Below are positions 15,635-24,917 of a DNA stretch of 64,000 nt, piece by piece. How positions within the stretch are numbered: position 1 is the first letter of the stretch; each line of letters opens with the position of its first letter. The notes below the pieces were generated by a model. That model ran no database searches. It saw nothing but the letters and a program-made list of their open reading frames with translations, and had not been told where the DNA came from. Source of the stretch: Advenella sp. FME57 (GTDB lineage: Bacteria > Pseudomonadota > Gammaproteobacteria > Burkholderiales > Burkholderiaceae_B); the NCBI RefSeq assembly GCF_014897675.1, contig NZ_JABUXU010000009.1, positions 1 through 64,000 on the forward strand, given 5' to 3'. Both the position numbers and the translations under genes were made by a program.

Positions 15635-17446
15635 ATGGACTGGGGTCAGGAATTAAAGGATAGCGCCTTCTGGCTTATACAGGCCTATGTTATTTCATTT
15701 GTCGCTATCGTGGTCAGCGGCTGGTTGCTGACTCGCTATACGCACTGGGGGCGGCAATTCTGGAAGCTGGCCGGCAACTATTTCAATCCCCGGCGCTCAG
15801 TACGTCCCATCGCGATGTTCAGCGTCATTCTGCTGCTCAGTCTGTCGGGCGTACGCGTCAGTGTGCTGTTTTCCAACTGGTACAATAGCATGTATACGGC
15901 GCTGCAAAAACTGGATGAGACCAGTTTTTGGATACAGATGGGCGTGTTTACCATTCTGGCCGGTATCCACATTGTCCGTTCCCTGGTCACCTTCTATCTG
16001 CAGCAAGCCTTTACGATTAACTGGCGCGAATCGCTCAACGGCGTGTTCCTGAACAAATGGCTGTCGCACACTAGTTATTACCGTTCCCACTACCTCAGTA
16101 CCCCGGCGGATAATCCGGATCAAAGGATTCAGCAGGATATCTCCAGTTTTGTGACGGTGTCGCTAGACCTGTGTCTGGGCGTGGTCAGTTCCCTGGTTTC
16201 GGCAGTCGCCTTTACCATTATCCTGTGGACCTTGTCCGGCGACATCACGCTGGCAGGGGTCACCATTCCGCGAGGCATGGTCTTTGCCCTGTTTATTTAC
16301 ATCCTGATCGCTACGGTATTTGCATTCCGGATCGGCCGACCTCTGATTCTGCTCAATTTCCTGGATGAGAAATTCAATGCGGACTATCGGTATTCCCTGG
16401 TGCGTGTGCGTGAATATGCCGAAAGTATCGCTTTCTACAAAGGCGAAAAAATCGAAATGGGCAAGCTGATGAGCCGTTTTAAGCAGATTATCAGCAATGT
16501 CTGGGCCATTGTGCATCGAAGCGTCAAGTTCCAGGGGTTCAACTTCTTTGTCTCGCAGACCGCGGTTATTTTCCCCTTTATTATTCAGGCGCCGCGTTTT
16601 TTCTCCGAGCAGATTACGCTGGGCGCCATGACCCAGAGTGCCCAGGCGTTTGGCACGCTGCACGATAACTTGTCGTTCTTCCGTAACGCGTATGATACCT
16701 TTGCCAGCTACCGGGCTACATTGAATCGTCTGCACGGGTTTCTCACTAATATTGAAAATGCCGACGCCTTGCCACAGCCTGATGTCCGGCAGGATGGCGA
16801 CACGGTCCTGCTTGAGGGTGTGAGCATTCGCACGCCGTTGGGCCAGGAACTGGTCAACGATCTGTCCCTGCGCGTGGAAAAAGGCCAGTCCTGGCTGCTG
16901 CAGGGCCCCTCCGGCTCGGGCAAGACCACCATTCTGCGTGCCGTGGCCGGCCTGTGGCCATACTCCAGCGGCATGATCGTGCGTCCCGAGGACGATATTC
17001 TGTTCCTGTCGCAGAAACCGTACGTGCCGGAAGGATCGCTGCTTGAGGCGCTTTATTACCCGCATGCGGTGCCGGCAGACGGCCTGGAGAAAGGGCAGCA
17101 GGCCCTGCTTGATGTTCACCTGGCTCACCTGCAATCGCGGATCGAGGAAACCGTCAGCTGGTCGCACACCTTGTCGCAGGGCGAGCAGCAGCGGGTTGCC
17201 TTTGCCCGTTTGCTCCTGGCAGCGCCGTCTGCCGCTTTTATTGATGAGGCAACGTCGGCAATGGACGAAGGCCTGGAAGACGCTATGTATCGTCTGGTAC
17301 ATCAGCGCCTGCCCGATCTGAAACTGATCAGTGTCGGTCATCGCAGCACATTGATTGCGCAACACACGCATCTTTTGCACTTGAACGGTGACGGGACCTG
17401 GTACTGGCGCCCCATCGAGACGCCGCCTGCACCGGCCCAGGCCTGA
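15635..17446 (+). CDS. SbmA/BacA-like ABC transporter, fused permease and ATPase
   Basis: The 603-residue protein has an N-terminal SbmA/BacA-type membrane domain with about six helices, ending near residue 360, and a C-terminal ATPase. Walker A is GPSGSGKTT (about 424-432), the signature is LSQGEQQR (about 513) and Walker B is FIDEATSAMDE (about 534). This is the layout of YddA and mycobacterial BacA, related to peroxisomal ABCD transporters. Relatives import peptides, vitamin B12 or bleomycin-like compounds, or act in very-long-chain fatty acid modification of lipid A; the substrate here is not known. A GNAT gene follows after a short gap and is probably co-transcribed. Confidence 0.85.
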   Translation: MDWGQELKDSAFWLIQAYVISFVAIVVSGWLLTRYTHWGRQFWKLAGNYFNPRRSVRPIAMFSVILLLSLSGVRVSVLFSNWYNSMYTALQKLDETSFWIQMGVFTILAGIHIVRSLVTFYLQQAFTINWRESLNGVFLNKWLSHTSYYRSHYLSTPADNPDQRIQQDISSFVTVSLDLCLGVVSSLVSAVAFTIILWTLSGDITLAGVTIPRGMVFALFIYILIATVFAFRIGRPLILLNFLDEKFNADYRYSLVRVREYAESIAFYKGEKIEMGKLMSRFKQIISNVWAIVHRSVKFQGFNFFVSQTAVIFPFIIQAPRFFSEQITLGAMTQSAQAFGTLHDNLSFFRNAYDTFASYRATLNRLHGFLTNIENADALPQPDVRQDGDTVLLEGVSIRTPLGQELVNDLSLRVEKGQSWLLQGPSGSGKTTILRAVAGLWPYSSGMIVRPEDDILFLSQKPYVPEGSLLEALYYPHAVPADGLEKGQQALLDVHLAHLQSRIEETVSWSHTLSQGEQQRVAFARLLLAAPSAAFIDEATSAMDEGLEDAMYRLVHQRLPDLKLISVGHRSTLIAQHTHLLHLNGDGTWYWRPIETPPAPAQA

Positions 17447-17463
17447 TTGCCGGAGTGATGATA

Positions 17464-17934
17464 ATGGAACGCAAACAGCCCGATACGCCCGAGAACGCGA
17501 ACAACGCAGCAGCGACGGTGCTGCGCGTCGATAACTGGGGGGCGCTCAAAGACCATGCATCCATGGTGCGGCACGAAGTGTTCGTGCTTGAACAACAGGT
17601 GCCGCCAGAACTGGAAATGGACGAGATGGATGCGCAATGCATTCATGCAGTCGCCTATGACGCGCAGCACCGGCCGATCGCGACCGGACGGCTGCTGCCT
17701 GACGGTCATATCGGCCGCATGGCAGTGCGCAAGATAGCAAGAGGGACCGGCATTGGCGGGCTGGTACTACAGCGCCTGGTTCAGGCAGCGCGGGCGCGCG
17801 GCGATGCCGAAGTGGTGCTTAGTGCCCAGGTTCATGCCATGGGGTTTTATGCGCGTTACGGGTTCGTGGCCGAAGGCGATGTCTATATGGATGCCGGTAT
17901 TGCCCATCGCACGATGAGCCTGCAGCTTGCCTGA
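17464..17934 (+). CDS. GNAT-family N-acetyltransferase
   Basis: The 156-residue protein shows the GNAT fold: a VRHEVFVLEQQV N-terminal helix, the acetyl-CoA pyrophosphate-binding loop near IARGTGIGGLVLQRLV, and a C-terminal MGFYARYGFVAEGD. The general shape is like ElaA/YjcF-type acetyltransferases of unknown substrate. Three starts are close together (GTG 17455, ATG 17458, ATG 17464); the last is favoured by GGAG 8 nt upstream. It lies 17 nt behind the SbmA-like gene, so the two may work together, for example in modification or uptake of a small molecule. Confidence 0.75.
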   Translation: MERKQPDTPENANNAAATVLRVDNWGALKDHASMVRHEVFVLEQQVPPELEMDEMDAQCIHAVAYDAQHRPIATGRLLPDGHIGRMAVRKIARGTGIGGLVLQRLVQAARARGDAEVVLSAQVHAMGFYARYGFVAEGDVYMDAGIAHRTMSLQLA

Positions 17935-18013
17935 CGGGCTCATTGACCGGCAGCGTGGCGACAACAGCCTGGCTACCGTTTAGCAAGGAGCAAGGAACCG
18001 GGCGACTGATCGC

Positions 18014-18403
18014 TTATGCGCCCAGCGTGGGGCTCAGCCACGACCACGGACTGTGCTCGATTGCGGCGCCCATGATATAGAAGAACGTGAGTACTGCAAG
18101 CGCAGCAAACACGGCTTTTTGTCGGCAAGTGCGGGCCCGCTTGATCGCCATGGTGCCCAGTGCGATATACAGCACCAGCCCGATCAGCTTGGCCACAATG
18201 AATGCCTGCATACCGATGAAAGACAGCAGGTACAGCCCACAGACCAGCAATAGCGTGTCAATCACATGGGGCGCGATGCGCACAAATGGCCGCGCCAGCA
18301 GCGCTGACCCCGAGATCGACCAGCCAGCGCGCAAAATAAAAAACAGCAGACTCAGAATGGCGAGGGTCATGTGAGAATGTTTGACCATCAAATAACCGGA
18401 CAT
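18014..18403 (-). CDS. SirB2-family membrane protein
   Basis: The 129-residue protein is nearly all hydrophobic, with four membrane helices. It matches the short SirB2 family, with the early VKHSHMTLAILSLLFFILR segment carrying conserved His residues. SirB was named for a supposed regulatory effect in Salmonella, but the biochemical role is unknown. The start at 18403 follows AGGAAG; an in-frame start at 18472 would add 23 residues not typical of the family. It is divergent from the TSUP exporter gene. Confidence 0.7.
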   Translation of the reverse strand: MSGYLMVKHSHMTLAILSLLFFILRAGWSISGSALLARPFVRIAPHVIDTLLLVCGLYLLSFIGMQAFIVAKLIGLVLYIALGTMAIKRARTCRQKAVFAALAVLTFFYIMGAAIEHSPWSWLSPTLGA

Positions 18404-18618
18404 ACGGCAGCTTCCTGGTAAATACCTGACTTGCGGCAGATATATTGAGTAAAAGGTCGGCCTGGTGACCAATACGGCGAATGCCAGGCTTTCCCGTGAA
18501 TAGTGCTGCGCTCATTTTACCTTGGATGGGCGCAATTTCCGGTATAGTTGCAGCGCTGGCCTGTTCGTATTCTATCCCGTCAGGCTGGCGTGACCGGACA
18601 GGGTAGCAGGTGTTCAAC

Positions 18619-19386
18619 ATGGACGTAGAGCTGGGCTGGAACGTTTTTCTCATTTTGTTTTTTGTGGCCATGCTGGCCGGTTTTGTGGACGCATTGGCCG
18701 GCGGCGGCGGGCTTATTGTCATTCCAGTCATGATGCTTATGGGCTTTCCGGTGCTCAATGTGCTGGCCACCAATAAACTGCAGGGCAGCATTGGTACGCT
18801 TGCGTCATCACTGACCATGATGCGTCGCGGCGTGATTCAATTTCGCGAACTGCGTGTGCCCGCCCTTATGTCTTTTGCAGGGGCGGGCCTGGGCACGGTG
18901 CTGATCCAGATGGTCGACCCGAGTGTGCTGGATTTCCTGATTCCTCTTGTTCTGCTGGCAATCGGGCTGTATTTTCTGCTCACTCCGTCGGCAGGACAGA
19001 CCGAAAGGGCCGCACGCATTGGTTCCAAGCCTTTTGAATTCGGCGTGGTACCGGCCATTGGTTTTTATGACGGTTTTTTCGGGCCAGGCGCAGGTTCTTT
19101 CTTTTCCCTGGCCAATATCACGTTGCGCGGCATGCATATTGTCAAGGCTTCGGGGGCGGCACGATTGTTCAACTTCGCCAGTAATGTCGCCTCGGTCGCG
19201 GTTTTCATTGTGGGCGGGCAGGTGCTGTGGCTTGTCGGCGCGGTCATGATCTGTGGTCAGATTGTCGGATCGGTATCGGGCTCGGTGGTGGCGGTCAATC
19301 ATGGTGCCCGCCTGATCCGACCGTTGATCGTGGTGGTTTGTTTTGCCATGGTCATCCGGTTTCTGGTGCAGCGGTTCTGGGGCTGA
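18619..19386 (+). CDS. TSUP-family anion exporter (TauE/SafE type, YfcA-like)
   Basis: The 255-residue membrane protein has eight predicted helices in two repeats. Each repeat carries the family glycine-rich motif: GFVDALAGGGGLIVIPV near the N-terminus and GFYDGFFGPGAGSFF in the second half. TSUP proteins export sulfite, sulfoacetate or related anions. The ATG at 18619 has AGCAGG 8 nt upstream; a GTG at 18610 is less likely. Given thiosulfate and APS enzymes elsewhere in the window, a sulfur anion is a reasonable but unproven substrate. Confidence 0.82.
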   Translation: MDVELGWNVFLILFFVAMLAGFVDALAGGGGLIVIPVMMLMGFPVLNVLATNKLQGSIGTLASSLTMMRRGVIQFRELRVPALMSFAGAGLGTVLIQMVDPSVLDFLIPLVLLAIGLYFLLTPSAGQTERAARIGSKPFEFGVVPAIGFYDGFFGPGAGSFFSLANITLRGMHIVKASGAARLFNFASNVASVAVFIVGGQVLWLVGAVMICGQIVGSVSGSVVAVNHGARLIRPLIVVVCFAMVIRFLVQRFWG

Positions 19387-19547
19387 GGCAGCAGCAAGCG
19401 GGGGTGCCATGATTGTTTTGTCTTATCGGGCAGTGGCCTGTATTTGGACAAAGATGGCGGATTAATGTAATAGAATGGTGATAACCTAAAGCCCAGAGGC
19501 CCCGCGCGGGCCGGTGTGCAACTCATCCAATTTTAAAGAAATTACGC

Positions 19548-22001
19548 ATGGCAACGAGAAAAAAATCAGCTAATACCCAGCAGTCGTCGCTGCCGCTGCC
19601 CGAACCCGGTCACGATTACGATCCGGACGTCCCTTCACGGGAAAATATACTCAGTTTGCTGCGTAGCGCCGACAAACCGCAGCCCTTGCAGCAGCTTATC
19701 AATCACTTCAATCTGACCCGGCAGGGCGGCGTAGACGGGCTGGAAAAACGCCTGGCGGCCATGCAGCGTGACGGTCAGCTGGACAATACGCCACTGGGCT
19801 GGCAGGTCACGGCAAAGCCCAAAGATTATGTGATCGGCCGTGTTCAGGGGCATCGCGATGGTTTCGGCTTTCTGATCCCTGAAGATGGCGGTCAGGATCT
19901 GTTTTTGTCGCCACGAGAAATGCTCAAGGTATTGCATGGCGATCGGGTGCAGGTCAAGCCCACCGGAGAGTATCGCGGCAAGCCCGAAGGTACCATTGTC
20001 GAGGTGCTGGAGCGCAGCACCAACCGGCTGGTAGGTCGTCTGCTGCAGGAGCAGGGTATATACGTGGTGGCGCCCGAAGACCAGCGCATCAAGCATGATA
20101 TCCTGGTGCCCGCATCGGATGTGGGCGGCGCCCAGCATGGCCAGGTTGTCACGGTTGAGATCGTGCAACAGCCTACCCGCCACACTCAGCCGCTCGGACG
20201 CATCATCGAAGTACTCGGGGAAATTGACGACCCGGGCATGGAAATCGAGATTGCGGTACGCAAGTTTGATGTGCCTGTCGGGTTTTCCGAGGCGGCGCTG
20301 GCGCAGGCCGATGCATTGCCGGAAACCGTAGTGCAGCGAGATCTGAACGGCCGCGTTGATCTGCGTGACGTGCCTTTTATTACGATTGACGGCGAGGACG
20401 CTCGCGACTTTGACGACGCTGTCTACTGCGAACCGGTCAATATCGGTACAGAACAACGGCGGCGCAAGGGATGGCGCCTGCTGGTGGCTATTGCCGATGT
20501 CAGCCATTATGTGCGCCCGGAAGATGCCATTGACACCGATGCGCTAGCGCGTGGCACCAGCGTTTACTTTCCGCGGCGAGTCATTCCCATGCTGCCCGAG
20601 AAGTTGTCCAATGGACTTTGTTCGCTCAATCCGCAGGTAGATCGCCTGGTGCTGGTGTGCGACATGGTAATACCCGCCACCGGCGCCAAGGCTGGCACGG
20701 TCGCAGCCTATCAGTTTTATAACGCGGTCATCCATTCGCATGAACGCACCACCTATACCCAGATCTGGACGGCGCTGCAGCAAATTGACGGACCCACTGC
20801 CCGTGCCTTAAAACATGTATTGCCGCATATCCAGGACCTGTATACGCTTTATCAACTGCTGGAAGGCACCCGCAAGCAGCGCGGCGCGATGGATTTTGAC
20901 ACCATCGAAACCAAGATCATCAGCAACGAACTGGGCAAAATCGAGCAAATCGTCCCGCATGTGCGCAACGATGCACACAAGCTTATCGAAGAATGCATGC
21001 TTGCCGCTAATACCTGCGCGGCCGAGTTCGTCAAGACCAATAAGCGCCTGAGCCTGTATCGTGTGCATGAAGGTCCTACACCGGAAAAACTGAAAAATCT
21101 GCGTGAATACCTACGCACGCTGGGCCTGTCCCTGGCCGGGGGCGACGAACCCAGCGGCAAGGATTACGCCGCGTTGCTCGATGCAGCACGGGCCCGCCCC
21201 GATTTTCAGATCATCCAGACCATGGCGCTGCGCTCCATGCAGCAGGCGATCTATAGCCCCGATGATGGCGGGCACTTTGGCCTGGCCTATCCCAGCTATA
21301 CGCATTTTACGTCGCCTATCCGGCGTTATCCAGATCTGCTGACTCATCGAGTCATCAAGGCAATTCTGGCCAAACGCGCCTATGTTCCGGAAACGGCCGG
21401 CGTGGCGTGGGTGGAAGGCGAGTCACGCCAGCAACATGAGCACGCCCTGTGGGAGAAGCTGGGGATCGTGCTGTCGGCCTACGAGCGCCGTGCCGACGAT
21501 GCCTCGCGCGACGTTGAAGCGTGGCTCAAATGCTGGTTCGTACGCGAGCATGTGGGTGAAGTATTCAGCGGCAAGGTCACTGGTGTCACGTCCTTTGGCC
21601 TGTTCATCACGCTCGATACGCTTTATGTCGAAGGTCTGGTGCATGTGTCAGAGCTGGGAACCGATTACTTCCAGTTCAACGAAAGTCTGAATGAATTGCG
21701 CGGCGAGCGCACGGGCAAGAAATACCGGCTGACCGACAGTGTGCAGGTGCAGGTAACGCGCGTGGATCTGGAAGCGCGGCGCATCGAGTTTGCCTTGGTC
21801 AAAGGCATCACCTACGATTCGCTGCGCAAGGAAGCCCAGCGCCAGGACACACCGCCGCGACAATCCAAACGGGCGGCCAAGCCCAAGCCGGCCGGCATCA
21901 AAAGCCGCGGGCAGCAGGCCCTTGAGCGTCGGGCCGCATCAAAAAAGGCCGGTAAAAAGGCTGCACAGCCTGCCGGCAAGAAGGCATCCCGCCGGCGCTG
22001 A
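19548..22001 (+). CDS. rnr: Ribonuclease R
   Basis: The 817-residue 3'-5' exoribonuclease has all the expected parts: an N-terminal winged-helix region, two cold-shock domains, the RNB catalytic domain with DGEDARDFDDAV carrying the metal-binding aspartates, an S1 domain (VGEVFSGKVTGVTSFGLFI), and a Lys/Arg-rich tail of about 50 residues. It degrades structured RNA and takes part in rRNA quality control and mRNA turnover. The weak ribosome site (AAAGAAA) precedes the only plausible ATG. rlmB follows about 100 bp downstream in the same direction, the classic order in proteobacteria. Confidence 0.97.
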   Translation: MATRKKSANTQQSSLPLPEPGHDYDPDVPSRENILSLLRSADKPQPLQQLINHFNLTRQGGVDGLEKRLAAMQRDGQLDNTPLGWQVTAKPKDYVIGRVQGHRDGFGFLIPEDGGQDLFLSPREMLKVLHGDRVQVKPTGEYRGKPEGTIVEVLERSTNRLVGRLLQEQGIYVVAPEDQRIKHDILVPASDVGGAQHGQVVTVEIVQQPTRHTQPLGRIIEVLGEIDDPGMEIEIAVRKFDVPVGFSEAALAQADALPETVVQRDLNGRVDLRDVPFITIDGEDARDFDDAVYCEPVNIGTEQRRRKGWRLLVAIADVSHYVRPEDAIDTDALARGTSVYFPRRVIPMLPEKLSNGLCSLNPQVDRLVLVCDMVIPATGAKAGTVAAYQFYNAVIHSHERTTYTQIWTALQQIDGPTARALKHVLPHIQDLYTLYQLLEGTRKQRGAMDFDTIETKIISNELGKIEQIVPHVRNDAHKLIEECMLAANTCAAEFVKTNKRLSLYRVHEGPTPEKLKNLREYLRTLGLSLAGGDEPSGKDYAALLDAARARPDFQIIQTMALRSMQQAIYSPDDGGHFGLAYPSYTHFTSPIRRYPDLLTHRVIKAILAKRAYVPETAGVAWVEGESRQQHEHALWEKLGIVLSAYERRADDASRDVEAWLKCWFVREHVGEVFSGKVTGVTSFGLFITLDTLYVEGLVHVSELGTDYFQFNESLNELRGERTGKKYRLTDSVQVQVTRVDLEARRIEFALVKGITYDSLRKEAQRQDTPPRQSKRAAKPKPAGIKSRGQQALERRAASKKAGKKAAQPAGKKASRRR

Positions 22002-22035
22002 TCAATCACGATATCAGCGATTAAGCCATCAGGAG

Positions 22036-22071
22036 CCCGATGCGTGTATCCGCCGGGATCAGCGCATCGGG
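22036..22071 (+). other. Hairpin between rnr and rlmB
   Basis: A perfect 9-bp inverted repeat, CCCGATGCG/CGCATCGGG, encloses an 18-nt loop. No U-rich tail follows, so it is unlikely to be a simple terminator. It may be a processing or attenuation structure in the shared transcript. Confidence 0.4.
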
Positions 22072-22101
22072 TGGTAAATATATTGAGTTCAGGAACCTAT
22101 T

Positions 22102-22836
22102 ATGTCTAGCCGTCAGATACTGGCAGGATTTCATGCCGTGACTGCAAGAATGCGTCACGCATCCGATTCCATCCGGGAAATTTATATAGAAGCCTCGCGC
22201 AGCGACAAGCGCATGCAGAGCCTGGTTGACCTGGCCAAACAACATAAAATCAAGGTCATTCCCGTGGCGCCGGACCGGCTCGAAGGTCTGGCCAAAGGCG
22301 TGCGTCATCAGGGCGTGGTAGCCGTGGCGGACCCTAAACAACTGGCAGTCAATGTCGATGATGTGCTCGATGTCATAACCGAGCCGGCACATCTGCTGAT
22401 CCTGGACGGCGTCACCGATCCGCATAATCTGGGCGCGTGCCTGCGTACCGCAGATGCGGCCGGCGTGCATGCGGTGATCGCACCCAAGGATCGCGCTGTC
22501 GGCCTGAACGCAACCGTGCAGCGGGTTGCTTGCGGCGCTGCCGATACCGTGCCCTATATCATGGTCACCAATCTGGCCAGAACGATGCGGGCGCTCAAGG
22601 AACGGGATATCTGGCTTGTCGGTACCGATGATGAGGCCCCCAGCGATATGCATGCGGTCGATGCCCGGGGCGCGGTGGCCTGGGTCATGGGCGCAGAAGG
22701 CGAGGGCCTCAGGAGGCTGACACGGGAAACCTGCGATCAGCTGGTCCGGATCCCGATGCTGGGGTCTGTCGAAAGCCTGAATGTAAGCGTTGCCAGTGCG
22801 GTCTGTCTGTTTGAAACAGTCCGTCAGAGAAAGTAA
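22102..22836 (+). CDS. rlmB: 23S rRNA (guanosine-2251-2'-O)-methyltransferase
   Basis: The 244-residue SpoU-family enzyme has a short L7Ae-like N-terminal substrate-binding domain starting [12 protein letters not shown], then a knotted SPOUT domain. Its motifs are [37 protein letters not shown] and the C-terminal [14 protein letters not shown]. It methylates G2251 in the P loop of 23S rRNA using S-adenosylmethionine. The start has AGGAAC upstream. The PLP enzyme gene follows 19 nt after its stop. Confidence 0.95.
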   Translation: MSSRQILAGFHAVTARMRHASDSIREIYIEASRSDKRMQSLVDLAKQHKIKVIPVAPDRLEGLAKGVRHQGVVAVADPKQLAVNVDDVLDVITEPAHLLILDGVTDPHNLGACLRTADAAGVHAVIAPKDRAVGLNATVQRVACGAADTVPYIMVTNLARTMRALKERDIWLVGTDDEAPSDMHAVDARGAVAWVMGAEGEGLRRLTRETCDQLVRIPMLGSVESLNVSVASAVCLFETVRQRK

Positions 22837-22855
22837 TTTTTATCAGAGATGCAAT

Positions 22856-24100
22856 ATGAAGGAAAAACAGCTGACCACAACTGTGTTGCACGCCGACCGG
22901 CGTGATTGTATAGAACATGGGGCCATCCATAAGCCCATCCATGTGTCGACCGAATACGCCTATGATGATGCGCGTGAACTGGCCGCGGTATTTCAGGGTA
23001 AGCCTGGATATACCTACGCGCGTCAGGGCACGCCGACCACGGCGGCGCTGGAAAATAAAATTACTTTGCTGGAGCAGGGCAAGGGAACCGTCACCTTTGC
23101 CACTGGCATGGCCGCGTTAAGCGCCATATTCCTGACGCTACTGCGCAAGGGTGATCATCTTATTTCCAGTAGTTACATTTTCGGCAACACCAACAGCCTG
23201 CTGGGTACGCTGACGCATTTCGGCATTGATATCACGTTTGTAGATCCGTCCGACGCCGCCAGCGTCAGCTCGGCAATCCGGCCTGAAACCCGCATGGTGT
23301 TTGTCGAAACCATTGCCAATCCGGGAACCCAGATTGCCGATTTGGAAAAAATCGGCTTGCTGTGTCGCGACCATAATCTGGTCTATGTCGTAGACAATAC
23401 GCTGACATCACCGTATCTGCTCAAGGGCCGCGATGTGCATGCGGCGCTGGTCATGAACTCCTTATCAAAATATATTTGTGGCCATGGCAACGCCCTGGGC
23501 GGTTCCATTACCAACACCGGGCTGTATGACTGGTCGACATATGCAAATATTTACGATGATTATAAAAAAGGCAGTCCTGACAGCTGGGGGTTGACCCAGA
23601 TTAAAAAGAAAGGGCTGCGCGATATGGGCGGAACCTTGTCCGCAGAGGCTGCGCACAAAATCGCCGTTGGCGCCGAAACGCTTGCCCTGCGTATGAATCA
23701 GGCTTGCTCCAATGCATTTGCGCTGGCCAGATTTTTGCAATCCCATCCAGGGATTGCAAGCGTACGTTATCCCGGGCTGGCCGATCACCCACAACACGAG
23801 TTGGCCACAAGGCTTTTTGGTGGCCGTTACGGCGCGCTACTGGGCGTTGAATTGATTGACGGCATTGACTGTTTTGATTTTCTCAATGCGCTGGACGTTG
23901 TTATACTGGCAACGCATTTGGGTGATTCGCGGACTCTGTCGCTGCCGGTGGCGCATACCATTTATTATGAAATGGGTGCACAGCGGCGCGCACAAATGGG
24001 GATCGGCGATAACCTGTTGCGAATCTCTGTGGGCATCGAAGATGAAGTTGATCTGATCAATGATTTTGCTCAGGCACTTGATCGCTGCATGGGGAAATAG
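22856..24100 (+). CDS. Cystathionine gamma-synthase family PLP enzyme
   Basis: The 414-residue fold-type I PLP protein belongs to the Cys/Met metabolism family. The Schiff-base Lys is in MNSLSKYICGHGNALGG, and the family ARQGTPTTAALE and VYVVDNTLTSPYL segments are present. The family includes cystathionine synthases and lyases, methionine gamma-lyase and O-acetylhomoserine sulfhydrylase. An unusual insertion near 235-255 (YDDYKKGSPDSWGLTQIKKKG) puts it in a less-studied branch, so I do not name an enzyme. The ATG at 22856 has AGAGA upstream; the longer frame from 22790 would overlap rlmB. Confidence 0.8.
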   Translation: MKEKQLTTTVLHADRRDCIEHGAIHKPIHVSTEYAYDDARELAAVFQGKPGYTYARQGTPTTAALENKITLLEQGKGTVTFATGMAALSAIFLTLLRKGDHLISSSYIFGNTNSLLGTLTHFGIDITFVDPSDAASVSSAIRPETRMVFVETIANPGTQIADLEKIGLLCRDHNLVYVVDNTLTSPYLLKGRDVHAALVMNSLSKYICGHGNALGGSITNTGLYDWSTYANIYDDYKKGSPDSWGLTQIKKKGLRDMGGTLSAEAAHKIAVGAETLALRMNQACSNAFALARFLQSHPGIASVRYPGLADHPQHELATRLFGGRYGALLGVELIDGIDCFDFLNALDVVILATHLGDSRTLSLPVAHTIYYEMGAQRRAQMGIGDNLLRISVGIEDEVDLINDFAQALDRCMGK

Positions 24101-24220
24101 ACAAAGCAAAATCTGCTTTTTGCACCGTGCCGGGGTGTATGAAAAAAAACACAATATTTCGTTTTTGATTGAAATTTGTTAAAAAGCTAATAAATATGCG
24201 GCTGTTGCCAGGTTTTTTTC

Positions 24221-24249
24221 TTGACAGTCATTGATTTAGAGGCGATTAT
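24221..24249 (+). promoter_or_regulatory. Sigma-70 promoter of the HU gene
   Basis: TTGACA at 24221-24226 is followed by a 17-bp spacer and GATTAT at 24244-24249. The spacing is ideal and the position is about 50 bp before the HU start. Confidence 0.6.
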
Positions 24250-24297
24250 ATTCCGGATGAATTAACCATCATAATTTACTAACTTGGGGTTGTCTGA

Positions 24298-24570
24298 ATG
24301 AACAAAACAGAACTCGTTGAATACATTGCTACCAAAGCAGATATCTCTAAAGCTGCTGCTGGCCGCTCTCTTGATGCCGTTATCGCTGCTGTTAAACAAC
24401 AGCTGAAAAAAGGCGGTACCGTGACGCTGGTTGGCTTCGGTACTTTTGCCGTTTCTACCCGCGCTGCTCGCACTGGCCGTAATCCACGTACAGGTGAAGC
24501 CATCAAAATCAAGAAAGCCAAAGTGCCTAAGTTCCGTCCAGGTAAAGCACTGAAAGACGCTGTCAACTAA
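24298..24570 (+). CDS. hupB: DNA-binding protein HU
   Basis: The 90-residue histone-like protein begins [20 protein letters not shown] and carries the DNA-arm signature [24 protein letters not shown] forms dimers that bend and compact DNA. It is the standard single-gene unit, with its own strong promoter at 24221-24249 and a terminator at 24631-24663. The codons are noticeably different from its neighbours, as expected of a highly expressed gene. Confidence 0.95.
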   Translation: MNKTELVEYIATKADISKAAAGRSLDAVIAAVKQQLKKGGTVTLVGFGTFAVSTRAARTGRNPRTGEAIKIKKAKVPKFRPGKALKDAVN

Positions 24571-24917
24571 TTCATAGTCGAGAGCGGGTCGCCGCTGCGC
24601 ATGGCAGTTGGGGATCGCAAACAAACAAATAGCCGGTTGCTTGAAAAAGCAGTCGGCTTTTTGTTTGGTCGTTGCTGCACGTTGTCGTTATTGGGCGGTC
24701 TTTATGCTGTTTGAAATGGTGTTTTGTTTACCAGATCGCGGCGCCCGGTACCCTTGTCGTGGTCGGCGCCGGTTGGAAAAAGATTATTTGTAAAGAAAAG
24801 CCTTTATTATTTTCGCCAGACTCAAGTATTATTTTGGCTAGCGTTAAGCTGCTGCATTGCCACGAGTAGACCGTTGTCGATATCCGACATCTACAAAATA
24901 CTTAAATGGGGAACATT
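24571..24917. other. Intergenic region between hupB and the DUF808 gene
   Basis: Apart from the hupB terminator, this 347-bp gap holds no supportable gene. The DUF808 promoter should be in the second half, where the sequence is A/T-rich, but no clear -35/-10 pair can be singled out. Confidence 0.4.
24631..24663 (+). terminator. Terminator downstream of hupB
   Basis: AGCCGGTTGCTT pairs with AAGCAGTCGGCT, with two G-U pairs in RNA, around a GAAA loop, followed by TTTTG. A typical intrinsic terminator. Confidence 0.75.

Noticed and set aside
16163-17380. Open frame of 405 codons on the minus strand
   Set aside because: It is fully opposite the SbmA-like gene with clear Walker motifs; no known protein features.
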